Source: Nocardioides sp. BGMRC 2183
GTDB lineage: Bacteria; Actinomycetota; Actinomycetes; Propionibacteriales; Nocardioidaceae
Reading direction: 5' to 3'
DNA: 64,000 nt
Assembly (NCBI GenBank): GCA_008123405.1
Contig: VSSA01000001.1
Span: 372,001-436,000 of the forward strand
The position numbers and the translations under genes were made by a program. Numbering within the stretch: position 1 is the stretch's first letter; the number at the start of each line of letters is the position of its first letter. Under the pieces are notes generated by a model that was not told where the DNA came from, did no database searches, and was given only the letters and a program-made list of their open reading frames with translations. Positions 34,522 through 42,585 of this stretch are shown here, one piece after another.

Positions 34522-34943
34522 TCCTCTACGTCGACACTTCGGCGCTCGTGCCGCTACTGATCGACGAGCCGACCTCAGCTGCCTGCGGGGAAATGTGGGA
34601 CGGCGCCGACAGAGTCACTGTCACCCGACTGAGCTACATCGAAGCCGTGGCTGTGCTGGCCCAGGCCGAACGCATGGGGCGGATCGAATCACGCGAGGTC
34701 CGTGGCGGCCAATCCGTTCTGGACGACCTGTGGGCTGTCGTGGATGTGATCGAGCTCGATGAAGCGCTCATGCTCTCGGCCGCCAGGCTCGCCATCACTC
34801 ATGGGCTCCGAGGCTACGACGCTACTCACTGCGCCGCAGCAGTGGCGGTGAACGACGCGGACCTCGTCGCGGCCTCCGGTGACAAGAAGCTGCTCGCAGC
34901 CTGGCGAACCGAGGGAATCGCAACTCGCGACGTCAACAAATGA
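34518..34943 (+). CDS. vapC: PIN-domain ribonuclease toxin VapC
   Basis: The 141-residue protein has the PIN acidic residues in LYVDTSALVPLL (Asp), SYIEAVAVL (Glu) and LRGYDATHCAAA (Asp), and DLVAASGDKKLL near the end. PIN toxins cleave RNA, often tRNA or rRNA, when not bound by antitoxin. The TTG start at 34518 overlaps the antitoxin stop, which would lower toxin synthesis. All catalytic acids are present, so the toxin looks intact. Confidence 0.88.
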   Translation: MILYVDTSALVPLLIDEPTSAACGEMWDGADRVTVTRLSYIEAVAVLAQAERMGRIESREVRGGQSVLDDLWAVVDVIELDEALMLSAARLAITHGLRGYDATHCAAAVAVNDADLVAASGDKKLLAAWRTEGIATRDVNK

Positions 34944-34960
34944 GAAGGAGCTCGTCCTTC
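34944..34960 (+). terminator. hairpin directly after vapC
   Basis: GAAGGA (34944-34949) and TCCTTC (34955-34960) pair around GCTCG, starting on the base after the stop codon. A 13-base palindrome TGACATTATGTCA follows at 34990-35002. Confidence 0.4.
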
Positions 34961-35065
34961 CCGACTCCTCCCACTTGATCGCCGATAAGTGACATTATGT
35001 CATCTACCGGACCGCGGTGGCGGAGATGGCGCCCCCTCATGGCTGGTGTGCTCCAGCGCGACCGA

Positions 35066-35071
35066 CACAAT
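35066..35071 (+). promoter_or_regulatory. -10 box CACAAT of the lipoprotein gene (leaderless)
   Basis: CACAAT ends 7 bases before ATG 35079, with no ribosome site between. Confidence 0.45.
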
Positions 35072-35078
35072 GCACCCC

Positions 35079-36101
35079 ATGTCATCGCGACACTCTCGGG
35101 CACGCGCTGCCCTCGCTTGCTCCCTGCTCATCCTTGCCACCACGAGTTGTGGCACCGACGACTCCGGCGGCGGCCCGGCGCAGTCGCAGTTCGAGCGCGA
35201 TCTCGAGGCGATGCCGGGCGTCACCGACGCCCACGTCGAGCGCGAGGCGTTCGACACCGACTACTGGGGTGAGCAGATCGCTGTCGACATGGAGCTCGAC
35301 GCGACCCCCGCGCAGGTGAGCGACGTGTTGGATGCGTTCATCGATCGCCGACACGACCAGAACGGCGCTCCCCAGGATGCCCACGTGACGCTGGGAGCTG
35401 GCACCACCGACACCGACGGCGACGAGTTCAGCCCGGATGCGCCACCCCTCGCCGTCCCGGCCGGCCGGAAGGTCGGCAACCCGCGGGTGGCCGGCACGCT
35501 CGTGGCCGGCGCAGCTGCCTTCCCCGGGGACAACGTCACCGTCACCGGGAGCAACTGGTCGGTGAACGCCCGCGCCGACGGTGACGATCCGCGGACCGAG
35601 ATCGACCGGATGATCGAGACCGTCCAGGCCGACGACCTGCTCTCCGCCACGAAATCCTTCGACCTCACCGCCTTCGCCGGTCCCGAGAGCGACGAACGCA
35701 CGGTCCAGTTCAGCGTCTTCGACACCTTGACGCCGGAGCTGGTCCAGCGATGGCAGGACCTCTCACCTCACCTCGACGCACCGGAGTTCCGAGCGCTGTG
35801 GCTCTCCCCCGAATGGATCGAGCTGCGTGTCCGTGCCGGTGAGGACGTGAAGCCACGAGACCTCACCACGCAGAGGTACGGCGACACGCTGTGGCCGATG
35901 CTCCATGCCACCCTCGACACGCTGGTAGCGATGCCGAAGATCGCCGAGTTGACCGCCACCAACGAATGGGACGTCACCGCGCCCGAGGAGGGCGGCGGTT
36001 ACCTCGAGGACCGGTTCCTGAAGATCCGTCCTAACCTGCGCCCCGCCCAGGACCGGTTGGACCGGACCTGGAACGCCGAAGCAGGCAGGTACCTCCGCTG
36101 A
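35079..36101 (+). CDS. lipoprotein of unknown function
   Basis: The 340-residue precursor has a short signal peptide with lipobox ATTSC, followed by a Gly/Ser linker. The mature part shows two repeats of a mixed alpha-beta pattern (FERDLEAMPGVTDAHVE and a later FDTLTPELVQRWQDLSPH), suggesting a duplicated small domain. I do not recognise it. ATG 35079 follows a leaderless-type -10 box; ATG 35070 would lengthen the signal peptide by three residues. The gene ends one base before the convergent hydrolase gene. Confidence 0.78.
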   Translation: MSSRHSRARAALACSLLILATTSCGTDDSGGGPAQSQFERDLEAMPGVTDAHVEREAFDTDYWGEQIAVDMELDATPAQVSDVLDAFIDRRHDQNGAPQDAHVTLGAGTTDTDGDEFSPDAPPLAVPAGRKVGNPRVAGTLVAGAAAFPGDNVTVTGSNWSVNARADGDDPRTEIDRMIETVQADDLLSATKSFDLTAFAGPESDERTVQFSVFDTLTPELVQRWQDLSPHLDAPEFRALWLSPEWIELRVRAGEDVKPRDLTTQRYGDTLWPMLHATLDTLVAMPKIAELTATNEWDVTAPEEGGGYLEDRFLKIRPNLRPAQDRLDRTWNAEAGRYLR

Positions 36102-36102
36102 C

Positions 36103-37878
36103 TCACTGCGACAACGCGCGGCGCAGCTTGCTCCCCGGCAGCACCGGCACCAGCAACCGGGCGCCATCCCGGCCGCCGACACGCACGGTGTGCAGAGCAG
36201 GAGGCGAGAGCAACGAGAAGAGCGAGGTGCCGGCGAGGGTCAGCCGGATCCGGTGCCCCTGCTCGAACCGGTTGCCGACCGGCCACATCTCCACCCGGTA
36301 GTCGCGCTCCTCCCCTGGCTTCGCCAGATCCGGCTGAGCGAAGTCGCCGTACGGCTGGACGATCCGGCCCCGTCGGTCGCGCAGCGACCGCGACCTCACG
36401 ATGTCCGGGTACGACGTCGAGAGCCGGCCGACTGCCAACGGATGCGAGCTGCCATCGGGGGCGACGTCGGAGAGCACTGCCCAGATCCCGCTGCCCGGCG
36501 TGGACGTCCGCAGCGGCAGCTCCAGGGACAGCGGGCCGGCGAGCGTCACGTCATCGGCGAGAGCGCCGGTCGTGTAGGTCAGCGACGGCACCTCACTCAA
36601 CAGGCCCTGCGAGAGCAGCGGTAGCGCGCCACTGAGCAGATCGAGTCCGGCCGAGCCGATCAGCGCCGCGGTCGGTACGTCGGAGGCGGTCGGCAGCGTC
36701 GGGAGCGCGGCGTACGCCTGGGTGCGGGACCGAGGGGGCCGGCCCGGACGCAACGTGCCGTCGTTGAGGGAGAGCGCGGTGCCGCTGCGCCCGGCATCGA
36801 GTCCGAGCGCCACCCACCGGGTGCCGGGCACCGGCCAGTCGGCGGCGCGGTAGCGCGCGACCTCTCCCCGCAGGTAGTCGATGCGGTCGCCCTTGGCGAG
36901 CAGCAACTGCACCCGTGGATGCCGTTCGACCCCGTTGGCGACACCGCGGACGTGGTGGTCGAGCCAGGCCGTGATCTCCGCAGCACCGCCGTCGGTGCCG
37001 TCCGGCACGCCGTCGTGTCCGCCGGCCATCAGCAAGTGCGCGCCGTCGTCCCGGAGCGCACGATAGGCCTGGAACGCGCCGCGGGACTCGACGTCGAAGA
37101 AGCCGTTGACCATGAGCACCGGGATGTCGTTGGCGTCCCCGCGCCAGCCGCGCTGACGCCACCAGCCGTCAAGGCTTCTGCGGGTCAGTCCGGCCTTGAT
37201 CCCGGAGTCGGCGAGACCGAGGACGATGTTCACCGCCGATAGCGGGTCACGCGCCAGTCGGGCCGGACCCTGGAGCATCGCGGGCGCACCGATCATCCCG
37301 AGCACGCCCACGCCGGGCACCAGGTTCTGGATGCCGCCGGGGACGAGCAGGTCGCGGTAGAGCTCATGGGTGCCGGACTTCAGGATCGCGGCCTCTACGC
37401 AGGGCAGCCGACGGTGCCAGCTGTTGTAGAGCACGATCGCGCTCGCCGAGAAGCCGTTCAGCGCGAGCCGCCCGTTGCTGAAGGGCTGCTGGCACGCCCA
37501 GCGCAGCACCTCGACGACGTCCCGCTGGCTGCGTGGGCCGAGCGCGTCGAATCGGCCGTCGCTGTCGCCGGTGCCCCGGATCTGCACCAGGAGGAAGTTG
37601 TACCTCTTCCCCACCGTCAGGGTCTGGCTGTCGTCGCCGTACGGCGAGAACTCAACGACGGTCGGCCGGGCGCGCAACGGTCCCTGGCTGGTGAGGGTCG
37701 TCTGCAGCTCGACCCCGTCGGAGGTGCGGAACCGCTGCTCGAGGACGGTCGGCTCCGGCCGGTCGGCAACCGCAGGCGGCACCGGTGCGAGTGGGACGAG
37801 CGCGAACAGCCCCGCCACCATCGCCGTGAGTACGACGCCGACTGCTGTCGGCCTGGAGCATCTCCCGATGGTGGCCAT
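36103..37878 (-). CDS. secreted CocE/NonD family hydrolase (X-Pro dipeptidyl-peptidase S15 fold)
   Basis: The 591-residue protein has an N-terminal signal peptide (VGVVLTAMVAGLFALV, cleavage near AVA). An alpha/beta hydrolase domain carries the nucleophile Ser in LNGFSASAIVLYNS, Asp in NGFFDVESRGAF and His in MAGGHDGVPDG. A C-terminal beta-sandwich (GPLSLELPLRTSTPGSGIWA) is typical of CocE. Such enzymes cleave acyl esters or X-Pro peptides. The nucleophile motif GFSAS differs from the common GxSYxG, so the substrate is left open. Confidence 0.82.
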   Translation of the reverse strand: MATIGRCSRPTAVGVVLTAMVAGLFALVPLAPVPPAVADRPEPTVLEQRFRTSDGVELQTTLTSQGPLRARPTVVEFSPYGDDSQTLTVGKRYNFLLVQIRGTGDSDGRFDALGPRSQRDVVEVLRWACQQPFSNGRLALNGFSASAIVLYNSWHRRLPCVEAAILKSGTHELYRDLLVPGGIQNLVPGVGVLGMIGAPAMLQGPARLARDPLSAVNIVLGLADSGIKAGLTRRSLDGWWRQRGWRGDANDIPVLMVNGFFDVESRGAFQAYRALRDDGAHLLMAGGHDGVPDGTDGGAAEITAWLDHHVRGVANGVERHPRVQLLLAKGDRIDYLRGEVARYRAADWPVPGTRWVALGLDAGRSGTALSLNDGTLRPGRPPRSRTQAYAALPTLPTASDVPTAALIGSAGLDLLSGALPLLSQGLLSEVPSLTYTTGALADDVTLAGPLSLELPLRTSTPGSGIWAVLSDVAPDGSSHPLAVGRLSTSYPDIVRSRSLRDRRGRIVQPYGDFAQPDLAKPGEERDYRVEMWPVGNRFEQGHRIRLTLAGTSLFSLLSPPALHTVRVGGRDGARLLVPVLPGSKLRRALSQ

Positions 37879-37955
37879 CGGATCACCGCCTCGAACGAAC
37901 CCGGACGTTCCTTGTCGACGTCAACGAGCCGGAGCGAACCAGGCTAGGGCGGCTC

Positions 37956-39077
37956 TCAGAGGTAGTCGGCGCGCTCGCGCAGGAAGTCGGCGAGGTAGGG
38001 GATCGTGAACCGCAGGTAGCCACGCCGACTCGGCTCGACGACCCCGGCGACGATCAGCCGCGAGCGATACCGCGACACGTAGCCGTGGTCCCGTCCGAGC
38101 CGCTGCTGGATATCGGAGATCGCTGACTCGTGGCGATCGGCCGCCATCGCGGCGATGAACTGGCGATCGGTCTCGGAGAGATCGTTGACCGCCGGCTCGT
38201 GCAGGGCGAAACCGGCCTCGCGGATCGCCTCGCGAACGCCCCGCTCGACGTGGTCGGCGGTGATGGTCGGCGCGCCTGGTTCCTGGCGCCACGCTCGGTC
38301 CCCGATCACCTGCACCAGGTAGGGATAGCCCTGGGTGGCCGCGGCCATCGTGGCGACCTCTGCGTCGGCCACCTCTCTACCGTTCTCCCGGATCGGGACC
38401 CGCAGTGCCTCCTCCGCGGCGACGGGGCTCAGCGGTTCGAGCACGAACCGGCGGGCGCGACGCAGGAAGGTCGAGACGTCAGCGGTCAGCAGATCCTGCA
38501 CCGCGGCCGGCAGTCCGGCCGCGGCGAACGCAACCGGACGCTCCTCCCGGAACGCATGCTGTACGACGGCCGCCAGCTGGCCGACGTCGTCGCGCGCAGC
38601 ACGTGCATGCACCTCGTCCAGCGTGATCATGATGCCGGTGCCGTGCTGGTCGAGCACCTCGGTCAGCGCGTTGAGCTGGCGGCGCAGCCCACCGGGACCG
38701 CGCTCCTCGGGGAGGTCGAGCTCCACTCCCCCAAGGCCGGCCGGCAACGAGATGCCGCTGACCCGGGGGCGGCTGGCCGGCGATTGACGGAGCAGGTCGG
38801 CGAGCTCGGGCAGGCCGTCGGTCGTCATCCGGTCGAGCAGGCCGGTGGTGGCCGTCTCGGAGAGCACCAGCCAGCTGCGCTCTCGAGCCAGCGCCTCCGC
38901 CTCGTTGAGCACGACCGTCTTGCCGATCCCCCGGTTCCCGGTGATCAGCGCGGCGCGGCCGGCGGACCCCGCCGGACCGTCGAGCGCATCGGCCACCTCG
39001 TCGAGTACTGCGTCTCGGCCGACCACCAACGGCGGGTTCGAGCCGAAGGACGGGCGGAACGGGCTACGCGCGCTCAT
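37956..39077 (-). CDS. AAA ATPase with C-terminal winged helix
   Basis: The 373-residue protein has an ORC/archaeal-type AAA domain: Walker A ITGNRGIGKTVVLNEAE (about 44-60), Walker B GIMITLDEVHA, and a sensor region SPVAAEEALRVPIR. A winged-helix domain lies at the C-terminus (SDIQQRLGRDHGYVSRYRSR then GYLRFTIPYLADFLRER). No protease or nuclease domain is attached. Similar proteins are often annotated only as ATP-binding. A helically phased repeat array lies directly upstream, and the winged helix could bind it. Confidence 0.8.
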   Translation of the reverse strand: MSARSPFRPSFGSNPPLVVGRDAVLDEVADALDGPAGSAGRAALITGNRGIGKTVVLNEAEALARERSWLVLSETATTGLLDRMTTDGLPELADLLRQSPASRPRVSGISLPAGLGGVELDLPEERGPGGLRRQLNALTEVLDQHGTGIMITLDEVHARAARDDVGQLAAVVQHAFREERPVAFAAAGLPAAVQDLLTADVSTFLRRARRFVLEPLSPVAAEEALRVPIRENGREVADAEVATMAAATQGYPYLVQVIGDRAWRQEPGAPTITADHVERGVREAIREAGFALHEPAVNDLSETDRQFIAAMAADRHESAISDIQQRLGRDHGYVSRYRSRLIVAGVVEPSRRGYLRFTIPYLADFLRERADYL

Positions 39078-39087
39078 GCGTCGATGG

Positions 39088-39134
39088 TTTCATCTACTTT
39101 CATCATCCAGCAAGAGGCTTCATCGAGTTTCATC
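39088..39134 (-). promoter_or_regulatory. helically phased TTTCATC repeat array
   Basis: TTTCATC occurs at 39088, 39098 and 39128, and CTTCATC at 39118 (GATGAAA/GATGAAG on the minus strand). All four sit on a 10-base grid and therefore one face of the helix. The last copy lies inside the palindrome GAGTTTCATCAAACTC (39125-39140). The array starts 11 bases before the ATPase ATG. Confidence 0.7.
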
Positions 39135-39150
39135 AAACTCGGCGACGACC

Positions 39151-40128
39151 TCAGGCGTCCGGGACCTCGGTCAGCCGATCGATCATCCGGTCGTTGGCCG
39201 CTCGCCAGCGTTCACCCATCGTGGTGCCGCCATGGCCGTCCCCTTCGTCGATCACCAGCTCCGAACCCGGCCATCGGCGGTGCAACTCCCATGCGGTGAC
39301 AACCGGCGAGGAGATGTCGCGCCGACCATGGATCAGCACGCCCGGGATCCCTTCGAGTCGACCGACCTGCTCCAGGAGGGGCGGCGAACAGAAGGCGTCC
39401 TGGGACCAGTAGTGCGTCGCAAGTCGGACGAACGCGTGCCGGAAGCGATCGTCGTCCCAGCGCGGATCGCGGTGCACTCCCCCGGCACCGATCGCGACAT
39501 GGGTGTCCTCCCACCGCGCCCACTCCTGGCTGGCGGCCTCGCGAACCTGCGCATCCGCAGCCGCCATCAGCCGCGCATAGGCCTCGACGAGACGCGTCCG
39601 GCCGCGGCGATACCCGATGCCCGCCTGTTCCGCGTGGGCGGCGAACCGGTCCCACGCCTCCGGAAAGATCGCACCGACACCCTCGGTGATCCACTCCACC
39701 TCGCGACGTGAGGTCGTGGTGACGGCGTACAGCAGGAGGCCGCGCACTCGCTCGGGGTGTGCCACCGCGTAGGCGAGCGCCAGCGTCGAGCCCCAGGAGA
39801 CGCCGTTCACCACCCACCGGTCCACACCGAGGCGTCGGCGCAGTCGCTCGATGTCGCCGACCAGGTGTCCGGTGGTGTTCACCTCGAGGTCGATGGCCGG
39901 GTCTGAGGCGTGCGGGGTCGAGCGACCACAGCCGCGCTGCTCGAGCCCGATCACGCGGCACCGCGTCAGATCGAAGCGATGCCGATAGCTGCTTGTCCCC
40001 AGGCCTCCCCCGGGACCGCCGTGCAGATATATCGTCGGGACGCCGGCGGGGTTTCCCCACTCCTCCCAGTACAGCCGCTGGCCGTCCTCGACGTCGAGGA
40101 GGCCGTGACGGCGCGGCATCGCACTCAT
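39151..40128 (-). CDS. pip: prolyl aminopeptidase (proline iminopeptidase)
   Basis: This 325-residue alpha/beta hydrolase has the S33 oxyanion motif YLHGGPGGGLG, the LEQRGCGRSTPH segment, nucleophile Ser in GVSWGSTLALAYA, Asp in HGRRDISSPV and His in DEGDGHGG. It removes N-terminal proline from peptides in the cytosol. ATG 40128 is chosen because GGGA (40137-40140) lies 8 bases before it; ATGs at 40134 and 40119 are in frame. It is divergent from the polyesterase gene, 191 bases away. Confidence 0.9.
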   Translation of the reverse strand: MSAMPRRHGLLDVEDGQRLYWEEWGNPAGVPTIYLHGGPGGGLGTSSYRHRFDLTRCRVIGLEQRGCGRSTPHASDPAIDLEVNTTGHLVGDIERLRRRLGVDRWVVNGVSWGSTLALAYAVAHPERVRGLLLYAVTTTSRREVEWITEGVGAIFPEAWDRFAAHAEQAGIGYRRGRTRLVEAYARLMAAADAQVREAASQEWARWEDTHVAIGAGGVHRDPRWDDDRFRHAFVRLATHYWSQDAFCSPPLLEQVGRLEGIPGVLIHGRRDISSPVVTAWELHRRWPGSELVIDEGDGHGGTTMGERWRAANDRMIDRLTEVPDA

Positions 40129-40319
40129 GGACATCGTCCCATCACACACCGCGCCACCTCGTGCCGTCAGCCCGACGGGCCGGACACTCCACGGAGCGTT
40201 CACTGTGCAGACCGCCCAAGCAGGCTTGCGCCCCGCGCCGGTGACGATCACCACACCACGCGCCCTAGCGTCCAGAGGACCCGGCCGAGCTCTCGGCCAC
40301 CTCGACGAAGGAGCACCAC

Positions 40320-41183
40320 GTGCGACAACTGGCAATCCGACTCGGCGCGATTGCGGCGGCTCTCGCCCTGCCCCTGGCGGGACTGGTCGCCAGCCCCGCC
40401 CAGGCAGACGGCTTCGAACGCGGACCCGACCCGACCGCCTCCGGCCTCCTCGGCAACGGGTCGTTCTCGGTGAGCACCACCTCGGTGTCCTCGCTGGTCC
40501 TCGGGTTCGGTGGCGGCACCATCTACTACCCGACCAGCACCGCGGAGGGCACCTTCGGAGGTGTCGTCCTCTCCCCCGGCTTCACCGCCACATCGGGGTC
40601 GTACGCCGGCGTGGCCCGCCGCGTCGCGTCCCACGGTTTCGTGGTGCTGGTGATCGACACCAACACCATCTACGACCAGCCCGACAGCCGCGGCCGCCAG
40701 ATCCTCGACGCCGTCGACTACCTCACCGAGGACGCCCCGAGCGCCGTGGCCAGCCGTCTCGACGAGAGTCGGATCGCCGTGTCGGGCCACTCGATGGGCG
40801 GCGGCGGCACGCTCTACGCCGCCGACAACCGCACCAGCGTCATCAAGGCGGCGGTCGCGCTCCAGCCCTGGCACACCGACAAGACCTGGCCGGGTGTCGA
40901 CATCCCGACGATGATCATCGGCGCCGAGAACGACGCCATCGCGCCGGTCGCCTCCCACTCCGTGCCGTTCTACACCAGCCTCTCCGGTGCGCCGGAGAAG
41001 GCCTACGGCGAGGTGAACAACGCCGGACACCTGATCGCCAACACCAATGACGACTGGCAGGGTCGGCTCTTCGTCTCGTGGCTCAAGCGGTACCTGGACG
41101 AGGACCTGCGCTACGAGGCACTCCTCTGCCCGGCTCCGAGCACCATCTCGCTGTCGGACTACCGGGACACCTGCCCGGGCTGA
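40320..41183 (+). CDS. secreted cutinase/PET-hydrolase-like polyesterase
   Basis: The 287-residue precursor has a signal peptide (AAALALPLAGLVASPAQA). The mature enzyme closely follows Thermobifida cutinases: LSPGFTATSGSYAG, DTNTIYDQPDSRGRQIL, nucleophile Ser157 in GHSMGGGGTL, QPWHTDKTW (subsite Trp), catalytic Asp in IGAENDAIAPV, His in NNAGHLIAN, and the two C-terminal cysteines (LLCPAP and DTCPG) that form a disulfide. The oxyanion Tyr of TfCut2 is Phe here. It hydrolyses polymer or lipid esters outside the cell. GTG 40320 follows GAAGGAG. Confidence 0.9.
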   Translation: MRQLAIRLGAIAAALALPLAGLVASPAQADGFERGPDPTASGLLGNGSFSVSTTSVSSLVLGFGGGTIYYPTSTAEGTFGGVVLSPGFTATSGSYAGVARRVASHGFVVLVIDTNTIYDQPDSRGRQILDAVDYLTEDAPSAVASRLDESRIAVSGHSMGGGGTLYAADNRTSVIKAAVALQPWHTDKTWPGVDIPTMIIGAENDAIAPVASHSVPFYTSLSGAPEKAYGEVNNAGHLIANTNDDWQGRLFVSWLKRYLDEDLRYEALLCPAPSTISLSDYRDTCPG

Positions 41184-41209
41184 CCGTTCGCCTCCGAGCC
41201 ACGCGCTCA

Positions 41210-41243
41210 CCGCAGGCCGCCGGGATCTCCCGGCGGCCTGCGG
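41210..41243 (+). terminator. 16-bp perfect hairpin after the polyesterase gene
   Basis: CCGCAGGCCGCCGGGA (41210-41225) and TCCCGGCGGCCTGCGG (41228-41243) are exact complements with a 2-base centre. It is the strongest intrinsic hairpin in the window and insulates the channel gene downstream. Confidence 0.75.
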
Positions 41244-41330
41244 AGTGCCGCCGGTGAGTTCCCTCACCCCCCAGCGCGCACGGCCTCGGCCCGACTTGGG
41301 CGCACGCCCCACGGTCGGCACTCTGGACGG

Positions 41331-42557
41331 ATGCGGTTCGACCTGACAGACCTGCTCACCACGGCTGCCGTCGCACTCGGCTCTGCCCTCGTCGTGATCG
41401 TGGTGCTCCGGTTCGCGATGATCCTGCTAGCGCGTCGCTGGCATCCCGCCGCCACCCTCGAGCGGAGGGCACGCGTCCCGTTCACGGTCCTGGTGCTGAT
41501 GGTGGCACTCAACCCGGTGGTGGCCGAGCTTCGACCCGACGACGACCTTCCCGGCTGGAGCGCGGCGGCCATGGCGGCGCGCGTGCTGGCCGTGGTCGCC
41601 ACCGGCTGGGTGCTCACCGTGGTGGCGGTCTTCCTCGTCGACCTCGCCCTGATGCGCAACTCTGATCAGGTGGCGCGGGCGGACAACCGCGCTGCTCGGA
41701 GGCTGCGCACCCAGGTGCTGCTGCTGCGCCGCCTGGTATGGGCGGTGGGCACTGTGCTGACGATCGGCGCGGTGCTGCTCAGCTTCCCCGGGGTCGAATC
41801 CTTCGGCGCGAGTGTCCTGGCCTCGGCCGGTGTGATCAGCATCGTGGCCGGACTGGCGGCCACCTCGGTCCTCGGCAACGTCTTCGCGGGTCTGCAACTG
41901 GCCTTCAGCGACGCGATCCGCATCGGTGACGCAGTGATCGTCGAGGAGGAATGGGGGCTCATCGAGGAGATCACGCTGACCTACGTCGTGGTCCACCTCT
42001 GGGACGAGCGGCGGCTGGTGCTCCCGTCGAGCTACTTCAGCACGACGCCGTTCCAGAACTGGACCCGGGACACCCCCGAGCTGCTCGGCGCTGTCGAGCT
42101 GGACCTCGACTGGCGCGCCGACATCACCGCCCTGCGCACTGAGCTCGACCGCGTGCTCGAGGACACCGACCTCTGGGACGGGCGGGTCAAGGTGGTCCAG
42201 GTGACCGACGCGGTCGGCGGCTACGTCCGGGTGCGCGCCCTGGTCAGCGCTGCAGACGCCGGGAACCTGTTCGATCTGCGGTGCCTGGTTCGCGAACACC
42301 TTGTCGTCTGGGTCCGCGAGAACGCCGACCGCGGCATGCCGCGCACCCGCACCGAGCTGGTCGACGCCCCCAGCACCCCGATGGCAACCTCGACGGAAGG
42401 GTCGCGCGGGCTGTTCCACGGCGATGCCGCTGCGGAGGAGCGAGCGGCACGGATGACCCAGGAGATCGATCTCGCCGAGATCGAGGAGGTCGACGAGGTC
42501 GCCGCCGAAGCGGAGCCGCTGGACGAGCGCCCCCTGGACGTCACAGCCAGGAGATGA
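41331..42557 (+). CDS. mechanosensitive ion channel, MscS family
   Basis: The 408-residue protein has four predicted membrane helices, the last being the pore-lining segment with GVISIVAGLAATSVLGNVFAG. The cytosolic MscS beta domain follows (FSDAIRIGDAVIV and LPSSYFSTTPFQNWTRDTP). The long acidic C-terminal tail (EIDLAEIEEVDEVAAEAEPL) is unusual and could be regulatory. The channel opens on membrane tension to release solutes. No strong ribosome site is seen before the ATG. Confidence 0.88.
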   Translation: MRFDLTDLLTTAAVALGSALVVIVVLRFAMILLARRWHPAATLERRARVPFTVLVLMVALNPVVAELRPDDDLPGWSAAAMAARVLAVVATGWVLTVVAVFLVDLALMRNSDQVARADNRAARRLRTQVLLLRRLVWAVGTVLTIGAVLLSFPGVESFGASVLASAGVISIVAGLAATSVLGNVFAGLQLAFSDAIRIGDAVIVEEEWGLIEEITLTYVVVHLWDERRLVLPSSYFSTTPFQNWTRDTPELLGAVELDLDWRADITALRTELDRVLEDTDLWDGRVKVVQVTDAVGGYVRVRALVSAADAGNLFDLRCLVREHLVVWVRENADRGMPRTRTELVDAPSTPMATSTEGSRGLFHGDAAAEERAARMTQEIDLAEIEEVDEVAAEAEPLDERPLDVTARR

Positions 42558-42572
42558 CGCGGCGCCGTCTGT

Positions 42573-42578
42573 CAGTAT
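42573..42578 (+). promoter_or_regulatory. -10 box CAGTAT of cinA (leaderless)
   Basis: CAGTAT ends 7 bases before GTG 42586, with no ribosome site between. Confidence 0.5.
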
Positions 42579-42585
42579 CGGGAAC

